Position numbers and translations under genes: made by a program
The notes under the pieces: generated by a model
What the model was told of the DNA's origin: nothing
The model's input: only the letters and a program-made list of their open reading frames with translations
Databases searched by the model: none
Source of the DNA: Tubulanus polymorphus
Lineage: Eukaryota > Nemertea > Palaeonemertea > Tubulaniformes > Tubulanidae
Direction of reading: 5' to 3'
Assembly (NCBI RefSeq): GCF_964204645.1
Contig: NC_134025.1
Span: 3,911,001 to 3,975,000 of the forward strand
Length of the DNA stretch: 64,000 nt
In this document: positions 13,084 through 27,500 of the stretch, piece by piece
How positions within the stretch are numbered: position 1 is the stretch's first letter
How the letters are laid out: each line of letters starts with the position of its first letter

Positions 13084-16000
13084 ACCGTATACGCATATAT
13101 ACAACTCTAACTAACTGAGTCGAGAATGATTTCATCGATTAATTAGAACTTTTATAAACGATAAAAGTGAATATAATAACGCTCTACTCTCTATAATGTA
13201 CTCGCTTGTCCGGCTAAATTAAACCGTTATTTGTAGTACAGGTACAGGTGCTAATGCGGCCATGCTAAGATGATGTTGTTTTTTCGCTAGTCATACGAGA
13301 ATATGGCCAGTACTAGCAGATGTTTGTACCTGAGCTTCATCTGACGATGACCCGATTGATCATGGTTGTTTATATATGTCCGTCGTATGAATGTACGTAA
13401 CGAATTATTCATAAAAATTACCAACGGTTATATGCTTGGAAAATCGATTTTTATTTTATAAGCAGTGGACCACTTGTGTATCCGTTATATATATATTATA
13501 ATGATATATAAACCTTCTACGTATATTACATATATATTAAATGCATTTGAAAGTTTTTTACTGACGCGTTATTTTGAGTTTGTATACAAACGGACAATTT
13601 GATAGTGATTATCCTGTACTATCCGACTGCGCTCCGCGCGAAACTTATCGCTGAACAATAGATGGCACCATGTGTTAGAGTATTGTTTCGGGTGTTAAGT
13701 GAACGAACGAATGAAACTAAAGTTGAGATTCCGGGTTGTCTCGTATTAACATCAAAGTCATAGTTTATCATCTCAGATCGACAACCATTTCATCATCGAT
13801 AAACTTTTTTAACATCAATCAGTTCGCAGTCATCTATGCATCCTATCAACAGTTTGTAGGTTCATGTAAGACTAGGCGATGCTAGCGTACACGGTCTTCA
13901 CTCGCGGTTGTGGCTTGCGTATTTGTAAATAGCTTTATTCGGGAATCAATAAATAAATACATATTATCGACGCTATCATTGAGCTTTACCGCGTGTGAAG
14001 CGTATTTACTCGCATCAGATTGTGTTATTTTCACAAATTCCGAAACATGGAAATGATTATAATGATAATAATATATTGATTATAAAAACGTGAAGGTTGC
14101 ACGTTGAGCGCTTCATTCATATTGCTGCGACACCATTATTGTAAAATTGTAGATATGAAATGATGAAATATTGCTTTCCTTATAAACGGAGATGTAGTAG
14201 TGGCAGTTTATTCTTATTATTAGAGTTTTATTTGTTTTGTGTAGGTGATGATCAATCGATAAATATCTATGTAACGATCGCGAGAATCGTCACCGCGATT
14301 TCTATTCATTCTCGTGTCATATTTAAAGAGAAAAAAAAAGCTTCAAGCTTCGTGAAAAAAATATATAGATTAAAAGGGTATGTGCAACAACAACAACGCT
14401 TCCTGATTATTGTCGGTTAGAAACGCGTCGTGTTTAATCTCGAAACCGTTGATGACTAATTACAAAATTTGGTGGTGCATATATTGTAATACTACGATAC
14501 TAATTAAACTTAATTATGTCGATGGTTGTAGGGTATTTACACCTTTCAAATGGACCGTAGATCCTCAATGTATAATTAATAGATATCGTTGTTTTCTCCC
14601 TCGATAAAAGTGTTTATTTCTCCTAATGTAACGGAACGTCGATTTTCTATCTCTCGTGTGCAGTAATTTCAATATAAAGATATCAATACAGACTGAATGT
14701 ATGTTGCTGAAAGGGAGATCAATTGATACTGAACGATCATAGGGAACTGAAATGAGATTTTCTGTTGTGGTGGAACATCACTGTTAATGTAATTATACCA
14801 TTATCCGGTTGCTTTGAAATGATATGCTTGTGATATGCTCTGAAAGTCTTAGAATTTGCTTACAGCTGTCCTGTTACTGTCCAAAAACTACCAATCGTTT
14901 TGTAATCCAGCTTCAACAAAAATAAACTACCGAAGTACTATAATAAATGATGAAATACTCTATATATATTTGTGTCTTCCCATTTCTCGATATTGGATTA
15001 ACCATGAAGGCGACAGACAGTGACATCTCTGCTGGCTGCCATGTGAACGACAGGTTGTTCAGAACTGAGGGAAATGGTCACCTAGTTAGTCGCACTGCTA
15101 GGGCTCTTATGATTATATATGTGGATTATATTTATATATATAACGGTGTGAATCCCTTTTTGCATGAATGTAAGATATTAATTACCCTTTCATTAATGAA
15201 ACTGTTATGTAAAAACTAAAAGGCTAACGCTGTAACTATTATAGAATTATAAAGCTAAAAGTAATCTATGAATTCCGATTGAATTATATCAGTGTTTCAT
15301 CTTGAAGGATTCTAAATAATGTGAACCAGTGTTGATTCTTCTAACGATAGAAGTTCCACCGGCAGCATTTCGGCTTGTGTGTCTTAATGGTTAATTTGCA
15401 TATTTTCATCAATTTGTTAACGAGATAATGAGATGAACATATTCATTCATTCATTCATTCATTGAGTTTGTGCCAAGTTGTACAACTTTTCGATAATGAT
15501 TTACAAAGAGCTTTGCTTTAAAAGATTTTTTAAACCACGGTTGGTTGGTTAAAATAGTTGGTAAGTTTTAAAACGTTTATTCATGATTATTTTTTGTGTA
15601 GAATATGCAAATAAATCTTCTGTATTGGGAAATAAGTCTTGTTTTTATTTAACTGTTAAACTAATGAAAGGGTTTCACTAAATCTTAAGAGGAGGAATTG
15701 CCCCAGATTTACTATTCTTGGCGATGAGATAAGACCACTACTTTGACAACTAACCTTCGCTTACACAAGCGTTCATAGCTCTACACCACTATAGCAGGAT
15801 TCTAACCTAATCTACAGAACAAGTAAATAACACGTGTGTTCGTTTACTAGTACGTGCTCCGATAACTTCCGGAAATCTCCGAGCGACTCCGATGGGTACC
15901 GATTCGCATAATGCTCACAGCTGATTGGCTGCCGACTCGTTATTGACAAAATACACGCAACCGGGGAATTTAAGAAGCAGGAAATGAAATTTTAAACAAA

Positions 16001-16873
16001 AGCATAATTTGTAAGTAATAAACGTTATTTATTAGAGGGAAACGGTTGATAATTTATTTGAGTGATAATAAAACATCACTGTTTTATATTTAGTACCGCT
16101 CAGATACTATTTTAGATAGCGTAAAATACGTTTATGATGTCGTTTTAGTTTGGTAAGGTAGTCTGTTAAACTTCCTATCAAAATTAGGTTACGTCTATTT
16201 CGTTCTTAATTATATTCCCGACCCTAATTTATCTATCACTACTGAAGGCTTGCGTTATAGAATTGTAACCTTGTATCCTTCATTTATCACTCATGACCAT
16301 GTGTGTGCAGACTGTTTAGCTTTAGATGCAGATGCAGTGCGGTCAGTGTTAAAAAAGTTTGTTTTTTTAGTGGCATATCTGCGACATGCTAAATTATTAT
16401 TAAATTTACCTTTTAAGGCAATGATGCAGGCTTTTTCTGTTTATCTTAGATGGCTAAATCATGGCTGATAGAATTTAAGTTGTCAATTGAGGTTATATAA
16501 GCTTACTCAATATCACCGAACCAGTGTAATTATAGATTATCTTAAGTGAGAATGAATGTGCGAGACCTGTCCTATTTTTAGTTGGACCAATAAATTCCAT
16601 GCTTGTTCTTTCTTTGAAATCAATGCCATTGGCACAATCTATAGAATTGTGACTAACTGTGAACTTGTGACACTCAAACTATTAAACTGTCACTAATTAT
16701 GTTCTTTGTTAACCAGCAGCAGAGTGGTGCAGAAGCATCAAAATGATATGCAGGTGTAGCAAACATATATGGAGGCACCCGCTCAACACATCAGAGATCA
16801 TTTTCTCTCTAGGCTAGGGGATGCTTAGTATTAAATTCATCAGAGATATTTTATTCACAAATTTTAGATAAAA
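13084..16873. other. intergenic: spectrin 3' UTR and upstream region of the tastin-like gene
   Basis: No supportable gene. The left part is probably spectrin 3' UTR: AATAAATAAAT occurs near 13950. A CATT tetranucleotide run lies at 15442-15464. Around 15900-15990 there is a GATTGGCT (CCAAT-type) box followed by a TTTTAAAC stretch, which could be part of the promoter of the downstream gene, but this is only suggestive. The several open frames of 65-90 codons here have no family resemblance and no splice context. Confidence 0.55.
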
Positions 16874-19800
16874 ATGGAACGAAGTAGAACAACATTTTCC
16901 TCACCACATTTAAGGGCATCCTCAGTCAGGTATGTTATATGAATGTGTAGCCTTTTATACCTGTTTTATCAGGCTCAGGCTGAAACATTTTTCTTTTTTG
17001 CTAACTTATAGCGAAGGTCGTCAAACTCGGGCTAAAACAAAAGCTCTCGGAAATACAGAAACGCGCATTACCAAAACTAAGCCGAGAACCCGAAGCACAG
17101 CAAATAAACCAGCTACCGGTACTACAAGAAACAATGCAGAGAGTGCAAAGAAAACAGTTAGAAAAACAGCAATTACCCCGGCAAGAATCAAGCGACCCGA
17201 GCAAGAAGGTTTGTAATGACTTGTCTTCAACCGATCGTGTTAATTAAATAAGATGAAAAATGCAGTTGAAAAATTATTGGTGTGAATTATAAATTTCAGG
17301 ATTGACATTTGAGCCTGATAGTAAATCATTGCGTAGTATACTGAATAATACAGGAGTTGATGGTGCCACACCTGCTCCCTCTGTTAGACAGACGATAGCT
17401 GGAGGAAGCGTCTCTAAATCCAATAACAACAGTGCAACGGTAAGTTTATCATGAAAAAACGAAACAAAGTACATCTGGCTTGAATTTCTTTCCCATTTAT
17501 TTATGATCGAATTCGATGCGTTTTTTATTTCAGGGTCCTCGATATTCGATATATAACAATCCGAATCGACACACATTCACTAAAGGTTCAACAATAGAAG
17601 CAAAAAGAGTAACAAACACTACGAAATTTACGCAACCTTCACCTATGAAACATGGATCGACTCCCAATCGACAATCGCTCTATAATAATAATCGTCAATC
17701 TCTCAAACCGAAAACACCATTAACTGTAAGTATATTTCATATATTGTTTATCGCGAAATTGTCCTGAATTCATAAAGCAGTTATTTTGATTTTTCGTAGG
17801 CTGTAAGAGTTCCAGTAAAACATGCTAAAAAAACCCAGGATATCGCTCCTAATACTGAACCTGCCAATAAGAAATGGGGTGAAATACTGAAAACAAGCAA
17901 GAATTCTAAGGTAATCACTAGCGTTTAACTTTAATTTCTACTGTATCTTATATCTGTCCTGGTTTGCTAATTTTATGGTATATTCAACACAGGATAAACT
18001 GGCGAAAGTATTGTTTGATGATTCTGATGGTGTTTCACCACAATCGGCTGCTGAACCTCTGACGCAACAATCATTCGATGTGAAATGTTTAAAGGTAAAA
18101 AAAACCTCAATAAATTTGAGGGGAGTTATATTGAAATACATTATTATACATAACAAACAGTACTTTGAATTTTGCTGTTGTATCTTCATTAGATGATGAC
18201 GCAAAGAGAATCCCTGATCAAAGCTGAATTACAACAAATACAAAAACTAGAACAGCATCAACATCATGACAAAGAGAATGCTGGCAGTCCGCTGCGTGTG
18301 AAAACAATGAATGCCGCGTCAAGTCCTCGTCAGCCGCTTTCACCAGCAAATAATCGCGCTAATATCCTAGCCTCGCACAGCCCCAATCCGACATCACCTC
18401 TTGTAAAGAAAAACTCACCTCTCGGAAAGGAGAACATAAACGACATGGTGAAATTTATGAAAACCGATGTTAGTAGCGTTTTAACTACACTCAGTTCCGA
18501 TAGCTGTTTGATTAATGCCAATAGTATGACCACACTAGCTCGATCAATACATGACGATATATCACCATTATCACCTCTAGCCAGGGGTCGGTCGAAGATG
18601 CACGCTGGCATTGCTAAGTCATTATTTGAAGATTCGGATTCAGTTTTTCAAAAGCCTGTGGATATTTTACAAACAGTATGCAGCAAATGCCCTCGTCTTG
18701 AGAATCAGATGCAAATGTTACAGAAAGAACTTTCAAACTACAAGAAACAGTGTTCCAACTTACAGAGCAAGGTGCATGCTTTAGAATCAAAAATCGGTGA
18801 AAAGGACTCGGCCATCAAAACATTAGAAAGCAGTGTTAAGCAAAAAGAATGTGATTTGCTTCACAAGGAACGTATCATGTGGCAAGATAGGGAAAAGTTC
18901 GTTCTACAGATGGAAAAAGTTGATATGCAAGATCACATAATAGCTGAACAAAAGGAAACCATAGAAAAACTACGTACGAAACAGGTCGAAAAAGACAAAG
19001 TCATCGAAGAACAAAAGTGTCGACTATCTGAACAGGAGAAGTCTCTAAATGAAGGACTAATATGTGTGAATGAATTGAAGGAAAAACTTCATGTTTTGGA
19101 AACAGAAATCAGCGATGACAGCGGAGAAGAGCTTGTGCTTTCTGGCAACAATAATACAATGGTTATTTGTGAAGGTGGAATTATTCAGAATGTGAAATTA
19201 CAAAAGAATGGATGCAGTCCTCCTACTAGCGCACGAGAAAACAGACCCGTGCAGCGTTCTCCCATCATAGAATCAGTCCCTGATGTAAGACACAGTAATC
19301 ACCTTGAGTCATGTTGTTCACCCACTAGTTTTACTCCCATACACAACATGCCTGCTTATGTAACTGCTAATCATGTAAACCCCTGTCTCTATACACCTCA
19401 ACAGCATTGTGCTTCTAACTCATGTGCACCTCTACCAATGTCATTGACCAGTTCTGGTCAGACTCCACGAATGTCCTCACGTCCAGCATGCCGCCCTGTT
19501 TTTCACCTTGAAGATCTGACACCCGCTAAAAGTCGTCCTCTTTGCGATGCCGATAAATTACCCAGCACACCATCATCTCAACTACTTCGGGACGGGATCG
19601 CCCAGCCTGTTCGCCCAACTCCGATCTCAGGCACTGAATCTGCGCGTAAACATACGCTGTATGCTAAAGCATTAGTATCTCATGCATCATTGAAGTATCA
19701 GGATTGTTTGCTGGATGAAGAGGTAATGCTTTATATGGTAAAAAGGTCTCCTGATAATCGTGAATCGAAACAACTGGCAACTGAACGGAGTCAAATGCTG

Positions 19801-20049
19801 CTAAATCCAATCAGCAAGCATTTCGCATATCAGGAATCACGAGTAAGTATTCGTCATTAATAAACTCTGTCCATATTTTCTCTGCATTTCTCTGGCATTT
19901 CTTTTCTGATAGAGACAATATTTGTTATATCATTTCAGCAATTCCAGCCAATAAAAGATGAGAAGTTTACACCTTCGCCGCCTCAACCTGCATTTTCAGC
20001 TCCTTCTGCATTTTCTATGTACAAAAGAATTGATGTCTCTGTTCATTAG
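16874..20049 (+). CDS. TROAP: tastin (trophinin-associated protein)-like mitotic protein
   Basis: Exons 16874-16929, 17012-17208, 17300-17439, 17534-17725, 17800-17910, 17993-18094, 18193-19842, 19939-20049; 852 residues. Tastin is a spindle-pole and microtubule protein needed for bipolar spindles. Points of resemblance to human tastin, in the same order: an F-x-x-D-x-x-x-L-x-x-I-L block (LTFEPDSKSLRSIL), an LFDDSDG block followed by a Gln-rich helix (about residues 250-285), and a C-terminal block LDEEVMLYMVKRSP then LLNPISKHFAYQES (about 765-815), like human DDECAFYTSRAP and NPVATLLEWQ. The protein also has a basic N-terminus, many SP/TP sites, two KEN boxes (about residues 293 and 345) and a coiled coil at about 430-575 after a CSKCPRLENQ motif. 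The coiled coil is more prominent than in the vertebrate protein. The start codon is the first ATG of a short exon and keeps frame. Convergent with the codanin-1 gene. Confidence 0.72.
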
Positions 20050-21524
20050 ATAAAATATGAGAGTTAAACCTGTAGATGAATTACCCAGGATGTGAAATGA
20101 GAGATAGAGAAGAGAGTTATCAGACCAATGTGGTTGGTCAATCAAAAAAATAGCAAAATTATCTGAAATGTTTCTATATTTATGCTTCATATTTGGTTTA
20201 TTTATTCAAGCTAGAATTTCTAGAATTTTTTTTTCTTTTTAAGGATCTTAGCTTCGTGGAGAATCTTTTGTATGTGGAAAGCTAATGTGAATTATCATGT
20301 TGCAAATATTGCATGTTCAATGGAATGTTATTTATTGAAAAATTCTACTTAAATATTTTGAAACTTTAGTGTATTCTGGGACACATATTTGAGATGGTAT
20401 TTTCCCTGTTTTGGCTAAGTTTAAGATTGGTGTGATTGTTGTTATGTGAAAGTCGTTGTATGCAGTTTGTTTAGTGAATAAGTTGGATATTTTCAATGGG
20501 ATTGTATTTACAATAAACTTTAATTTCTCATGGTTAAAGGAACATTTATACCTACAGTAACCCACATTGTATTCTACATGATAGTTTTTATCTGAAATGA
20601 TTTGACAGTAATTAAATAAACTATGAAATCACTTGCATACCATACACTTTGTTTTTGTTTTTCTCTTCGGAATACAGCAAGCGAGGATAAGGTTTTGTGG
20701 CTTGTGGTTTGTAGCAAGGCCCTGCTTTGTGCTTACATTACACAAGAAAAAATTTCTCTTACTACTAATTCATTTATAGAAAAATTGCATTGTTTTAAAG
20801 AGTGGCCCGCAAATTGGTAAATAAGGCCAAAAAAAATTGATACCTTGTTTGTCCGCTCTGCTGAGCTTAAATGTTGACCCGGCCGGCCGCCTATCTACCC
20901 TATACATTATTTTTTTTTAAATCGTGATCAATTCCACCATAACAGACCCGGCCGCTATAGAAATGAACTGTTTATAAATTTTATCATATTTTACAAAAAT
21001 GACCCGGCCGCTGCGGAGAAACAAGGTATCATTTTTGTTTAGCCAATTTTTGTCCACACCTGGCTATCAAAGACTCGGGCAATTGAGTATCAAGTTAGTT
21101 CACGTTTCCCTCGCTATCGTTATACATAGGGGCAGCACTAAACGGTCGAGATCTGACCTCGCTATTTTTTACTGCGGCGGGCCAACGCTAATGCTTGATT
21201 CAATGAAACTTTTCTCTCAATCGATTGACTACTTCGAGAAATGATTCTCGATTTTCTTACATTTTGGATTCTGGTTGTACCGAATTCTTAGTGTCAAGCC
21301 ATAATGAACAGTTCCAATAATTGTCTTGCATGGGCACAGTTTACGAAAACTACTTTTTAAGCTTTAAAAATTTATATTTAGGCTTTATTATGAACTTTTC
21401 ATCAATATGTACAAGAAGCGTATATACATGGCAGTGTGCATAGATAGACAGCCTGTTTAACAGATATCACAGCTAGTAATTATTAACTCATTAATTACAG
21501 TAGTTTCATGTACATTTTGTGTTA
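20050..21524. other. intergenic between two convergent genes
   Basis: Holds the 3' UTRs of the tastin-like gene (+) and of codanin-1 (-). An AATAAA on the minus strand (TTTATT near 21384) is a likely codanin-1 poly(A) signal. A short inverted-repeat element occupies 20838-21031. No coding sequence seen. Confidence 0.55.
20838..21031. mobile_element. inverted-repeat element with internal GACCCGGCCG boxes
   Basis: Left end TGATACCTTGTTTGTCCGC and right end the reverse complement of TGATACCTTGTTTCTCCGC: 19-bp terminal inverted repeats with one mismatch. The 10-mer GACCCGGCCG occurs three times inside (20876, 20945, 21001), in a locally GC-rich patch within AT-rich DNA. Non-coding; family unknown. 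Confidence 0.65.
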
Positions 21525-24500
21525 TCATTGATCACAATTCAAATCCAACAATTCTTTATTATTATTCTCTAGGCACGTAATATTATCACTCTTCAACAAA
21601 TGGATGCTATCTAGACATTGTGTAAGATGATCCAAGCAATCGCTTTCTTTATGAATTGAACTCGAAATGTCTATTTTATCAATGTTTCGTCCAGCGAGAT
21701 CATTCAGACAATGAACTAAAGATATTTCTCCTACTGGACACTTAGCAATCACAAGTTCAGCAGTTTCCTTAATAACAGGATCGACATTTGACGATTCTGT
21801 TTGAACAGCATATAGAAGACTTCCAACATAACGGATATTATCCTAAAAGAAATTAAGAAGACAAAAGATACGATCAGCTCATGTGAAAACTTCAGAGGTT
21901 CCCTCAGCCCTATTTAACATTTACCTTTGATATATCGGGAGACTTGATTATATCGTGAATAGATTGGCACAGATCTGTCACAGAAAGTAAGTCAACTCGT
22001 TGCAAATGTAGAATCAACTTTGTCAGAGTTCGTTGAGATATATTCTGTAAAGTAGTTGTAACTGGTAAAATATGATAGAATGGAGAAAAAAGTAATTCCA
22101 AAAATCACAATTTCTAAACTTACAACATCTGGAGAAAACTGATTTAACATATGCATGTAGTTCCCACACAGAAACTGTCTGGCATTCATGTAAGGTTTTA
22201 ATCTATTGGTCCACAAGTCCAATAAGATCTTCAAAATATCCTCTGTCAGCATATTGGGGCAAAAGGTAACTATGAAAAAGAATAGCAGAGATACCAGTAC
22301 TATAAATGAATTAAGAAGCGGGGAATAATCCAATATTCATTTGCAGGCATTACCTATACTGATTGCAAGCCATCTAGTCAAACTTGCCATAGTCTTGTAT
22401 GTGACAACAACCATATCCTGATATATAACAAAGAAATGAAAATGACTGTTCTATCACTCATACGATCACTTCGATAAGCTATACAGTAACAAACCTGTCT
22501 ATAATTCATTGTATACATCATATCCAATAAAACTTTGTTAATTCTATCAATTCCATTTTTTCCGCGAGATTCATGAAACTCCTTCAAAAACTCCTGAAAT
22601 GCGCATAACATAATGTAATTGAATTTAGAAGGAATTTATGTACTCAGTTTCATAAACACTTACTCTCATTTGTACTACAACATGAACTGGTGGTTTGCTG
22701 TTGTTGTGAGATTTTTCAGATTCAGATTTTTCTTCAGTAATTTCTGGCTCCATATTTTGCACTAAGTTATCATTTGGCATATCATCTAAGATACCATTAT
22801 TACTACTGTTTGCTTTCTTTTTCTTCAAAGACTTTTCAAGTGCAGCGCTGATTTCTTTTCTGAACATATCTGTAAGAAAGTATATGAGTTGAGAGTATAT
22901 AGTATTAGTGATGAATGGATTTACCGCAGTATGCCGATATCAATTGATGAATTCATACTTTGATTCATGTGAGTGTTCATCCAGACAATAACTTTCTCTT
23001 TAGCACAGCGTTGACAGATTTGTTTGGCGACACTAAGTACACTAGGTGAGGTCTCCTCTGGTAAAACCATTGTCAGTAGCGTAGCAGCACGTTCATCTGT
23101 ATATCTAGATAAATATGTCAAGAACATATCTCATGAAAAATACGGTTGAAAATATGTATTTACAAGATCTTGGTTTAAAGAATTACCCATTGGCAGCATC
23201 AATTCCATCACATTTTGCCTTTTTCGCTATTGCAATTGCTTCATCGTCCTTGTTCATATTATCCTGAAATAGTATATTAGGTGAAACTTCAAATAACATT
23301 CAACTAGGCTTATACATCGAAAAATATAGGACTTACAGATATTCTGTTATCATCATCACCATTTTTGGCTAAGGTATCGCCAATTTGTTTTGCTTGTCTC
23401 AATAATACAGGTAGAGTTGTGTTACGGAATATTTTGATATAATTTGACGCCACACGATCAGCGATGAAGTCAACGCAGCGTTTCATTGATGCAGGATGAT
23501 TGTGAAATAAATTTTCTTCCAGTTGAACCTAAAAGACCAGTTCGACATTATTACAACAATTCTTAGACAAGAATCTACAATTCAAATAGCGTATAGATGC
23601 ACCTGAATATTCTTATCAGAAAATGAGACAGAGGTGTGTTGATCCGCAGAAATTGGAGTTATCTTTCGAATCTGGTTATTTCTGCTGCTAGCACCGATTG
23701 CAAATTCCACCAGTAATGACCTTATTTCATCTAGAAAACACAATAGAGTACCGGTACATATACTCTATAATTCACCCAAAAGATAAAGTTTTTTTCTCTC
23801 AATTTCTAGGAATTTACTCAAATAAGAACAACATGTGTATAACACTTGAGGGCTTATCAACTCAACAGTGTCCTGAAAATATAACAGAAAATATTTCTGT
23901 ATTGTACATGAAATTACAGAAACACTGAATTTAAATTCAGATTTTTCGATCACATACCAAAGTCATACTTCTAGGTGACGGCAACATTTGGATTTTTTCA
24001 TGCATAAAGAATACACCATCAGGCAAAGCAGGAATCTGAATACAACAGGTTTATGAGATGTAAATAGGAGTTGTACGCAGTAAATTTCACGACAACATAT
24101 CGAAGAGTTTTACTGACCTCAAAAAACCATCCGAGGAGAACAATCAGGAGAAACATTGTAAGAGTATGCTCCATTCTGGCATAACAATGATAGGCCATTT
24201 TATATATACGAATCAGTAAAACTACAATGGCCTTGAAATAATCTAAAGAATAAGCCATTGGATCCATCATACTCAAATATTCAACAATCCATGGAACAGA
24301 TAGAATACATCGTCCTGACTTAACTGCTTCTTCCAAACATTGAAGAATATCGATACCTTGCCTCGCCTAGAAATATGAAAAGTAATGCACATTTATAATC
24401 AATCATTTATCAAATAATCTCGAGCTCACTTCACTTACAAGCATTTTGCTTCGTTGGTCGAGGTACGTGGTTTTTAGTGAGTCCGGCAAACTTTCAGGAG

Positions 24501-27500
24501 TTTGGTACGGTAGAAATATAATGAATCCAAGAAATTTCCCCAGAAGTCGTGATGTTGCTACACATGATGAGAACAGAGTTCGCATTTCTTGGTCGACCAC
24601 ACATCCATTTGTCTCATTGTCCAATAGATCAATATTCACTTCATTGAACTACAAATACGTACAAATTTCTAAGTTTTTTCCTTGTTAAAATACAATCTAA
24701 CAACGCCCAAAATTATAACATATATAACGATACCTCTTTGATTTTTATAGTCATGTTGTCAATAAGATGCTGATTGAATACATGACTTTCAGCAGCTGTA
24801 ATGAAATCTTTAAAGAACTCCTGACATCCTGTAAAACCTGGAGTTGGAGAAGGACCTCCAACTGTGTATGGTGTGGTGAATCTTTCCTGCAATCTATGGA
24901 TTATAACAGAACGTTGATTTACGAACATTTATTCACCACGATAATAAATGACAAATTCCACTCCAATTGAAATGTTTTCTGTACCTCTTAAACTTTTCAG
25001 GATTCGACTTCTTCAGTTGTGAGAGTAATGTAATGTTATCAGCTTCACTGTCTATGTATAAACCACTGTCTCCTTTACACATCTGGCAAACAAAATAAAC
25101 ATTTTGAATAACATCAATCATCTAGATGATTATGATTGAATAGCTATAGGTCCTCACCTCGATCAGTTGGGACTGAAACAATCTAACAAAATGTACATGG
25201 TTTGCTAAAGACAATCGAACGCTAACCAGACTCTTAATACGCTGTCTAAATTCATCGACCATTTTCCAACCAGGGATGAGATGTTTGTCTTGCCATTCAC
25301 GAATCAACTCGTAAAAAATATCCCTGCAAAACAGTTTCATTTTTTCTATAGAGTTGCAGCATTGAAATGAACTGTTCTGAAAAATAGATCCTCCCTCACC
25401 TTTGTTTTTTGAATTCATGAAATGATCGTTCATTGGGAAAATTTCCTTTATTGTCTGTGTCAACTTGAAAGGATACTCCACCAATAGGAGACATCAAACT
25501 AGTATTCAGCTGAATGAAACACAATAAAATAATGCACAATATCTTGAATTAATGAAATATTTTTAAAGTTTTGTTATTTTCTAATGTTCATTTACCTTCA
25601 CTGGTGAAGAGCTGAAAGCTTCCGACAATGTGCTTCTTAATGAAGGGGTAAAACTAGAGATTCGTATGTTTTCAGCTAATAAGCGTAAGGTACCTTTATC
25701 AAGTAGACAAAGTAATCTGAAATAAGATGTTTAAAATGAAATGAATGAAACATAGACCACACCGAAGAAACCGTATATTATGAAATGTAGATATAGAATA
25801 CATGGTTTACCTTGATTGCCTTTGTAAAACACTGACAGCAAAAAACACAGCGTTATGCACAGATATGAAATAATTACTGCCTATCAGATCTAAATCAATA
25901 ATGAGATATACATATAATAGTAAAACAGAATGAAAAGTCGGACAGATTTTACACTGAATTCTACTAACCAGTAGAGATATTGGATGCTGGATCATAATCC
26001 GTCGGACCTTGAACTGTCAGAAGTTGTATTATGAAGTATAATTCAACGGTTATATTAGAAACGAGACAACCTGAAGTTAAAGCACATAACCACAAATCAA
26101 TGCAAGAAATGATATATGAAACAACTTAACATAAGAAAATTCGGGTACGTACCATCAAGTAACCCAGAATGGATCTGTGCTAGTAAATCTAACTGATCTT
26201 CATGAGTTACTTCTTCTCTGTCAGCTGTTATGTATTCTGTAATACTAGTAGATCGTTGCGTAAGTATTTTAGAAGGCGTGGTATTCATTATAAGCTGATC
26301 AGTGATTTGAGAACTGTCACCGCAACTAGTTCGACTGTTTTGTAGAACGGCTATTTTCATTTTCTCCCTTTCTTGCCTGTAATGATACAAAAAATGCCTC
26401 ACTCTTCAAATTCATTAAAACTACAGGGAAAAACTACGATATGACTTGTCCTTACCGAAGAAGTTGTCGCTCAGTTTCTAAATTGAATGCCTTTTCTTGA
26501 AGTACATTTTGAAATGCTGGATGCCCTTCACTTTGAGGCGCAGGTGAACTCATGATGGAAGACTGCTGGTTCTGACTTACAGGCTGGACTTTATGAGATA
26601 TACACGTAGGCGTGATTCTTCTCGTTGGAAAAGTTCTAACAAAACAGAAATTTACATTTGAGGCTATGACAAGCAGCTGATATTGTATCAATATTACGAA
26701 TTAGATATTTAAAGGACAACTACCTTTTTTGTTGAGGTGAATCACACCCGACAGGAGGAAAGTCATCTGTATTATTCAGACTGAAAATAGGTGGATTTGT
26801 AGAATCCGCTGGTGCAGGAAAGATCATTAAACGACGCTGTAATCCGGCTGATGGAGATGGTTTTTTTAACGATCTCCGTCCTCCCGAACGAGGTGATGGC
26901 GAGCCGTCGTTCTTCCAGTTTTTCTGCATTGGTTTTTTCTTCCAGCTGTCGTGATCCGGGGTAGACGTCGTCAGGAAGTCTCCGAGCGTCGAACGTTGCT
27001 TCGAGCGATCATTCGGCGACGCTTCGAATGGACTCGAATAAGTGTTCGGCTTCCTCCAACGTCTAGTGCCACCCGAATCAAATACAGACGATGAATCTGC
27101 CGATGAATTCGGCGAGGAGATAAACTTATTATCAAACGACTTGTCTCTGAACGATGTCGGAGATTCAAACGGATTATCAGAAAATAACTGAACACGGTTA
27201 GAGCTCGATCTTCGTGAAGCTGGTCTCATGATCGATGATGGGTTTTCAGGTTTCGTGGATATATTTACAGGTGTTTTAGCCGGAGATGGGTTGGCGGTCT
27301 TGCTCGATTGTAGTAATGGCAAACTTTGATCGCGCAAATAATTGAGAAAGAACGGAATGAATTCATGACGCACTATATCCAGATCTTTCAGACAATCGGG
27401 AATCGGTTCACTCTGAAAAGAATATTGAGAAAAAGTGAAGTAAATCTTTCCTATCTATTTGCTTTTAGGTGTGATTGCGCAATGACAAAAAAATTTTAAA

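Noticed and set aside
14160-15219. Three plus-strand open frames (65-90 codons) as genes between spectrin and the tastin-like gene
   Set aside because: AT-rich composition, no conserved motif, no exon context; consistent with chance open frames in 3' UTR or intergenic DNA.
23765-23817. Longer codanin-1 exon 15 reading on after YLSKFLE
   Set aside because: The GTAAAT donor at 23817 gives YLNEIRSLL, matching human YIGELRKLL; the read-through has no similarity.
24734-24886. TTGCAG acceptor for codanin-1 exon 11
   Set aside because: It shifts the frame. The CATAG acceptor seven bases upstream restores RLQERF, which matches the human protein.
26971-27195. 74-codon minus-strand frame
   Set aside because: Shadow frame within codanin-1 exon 2.
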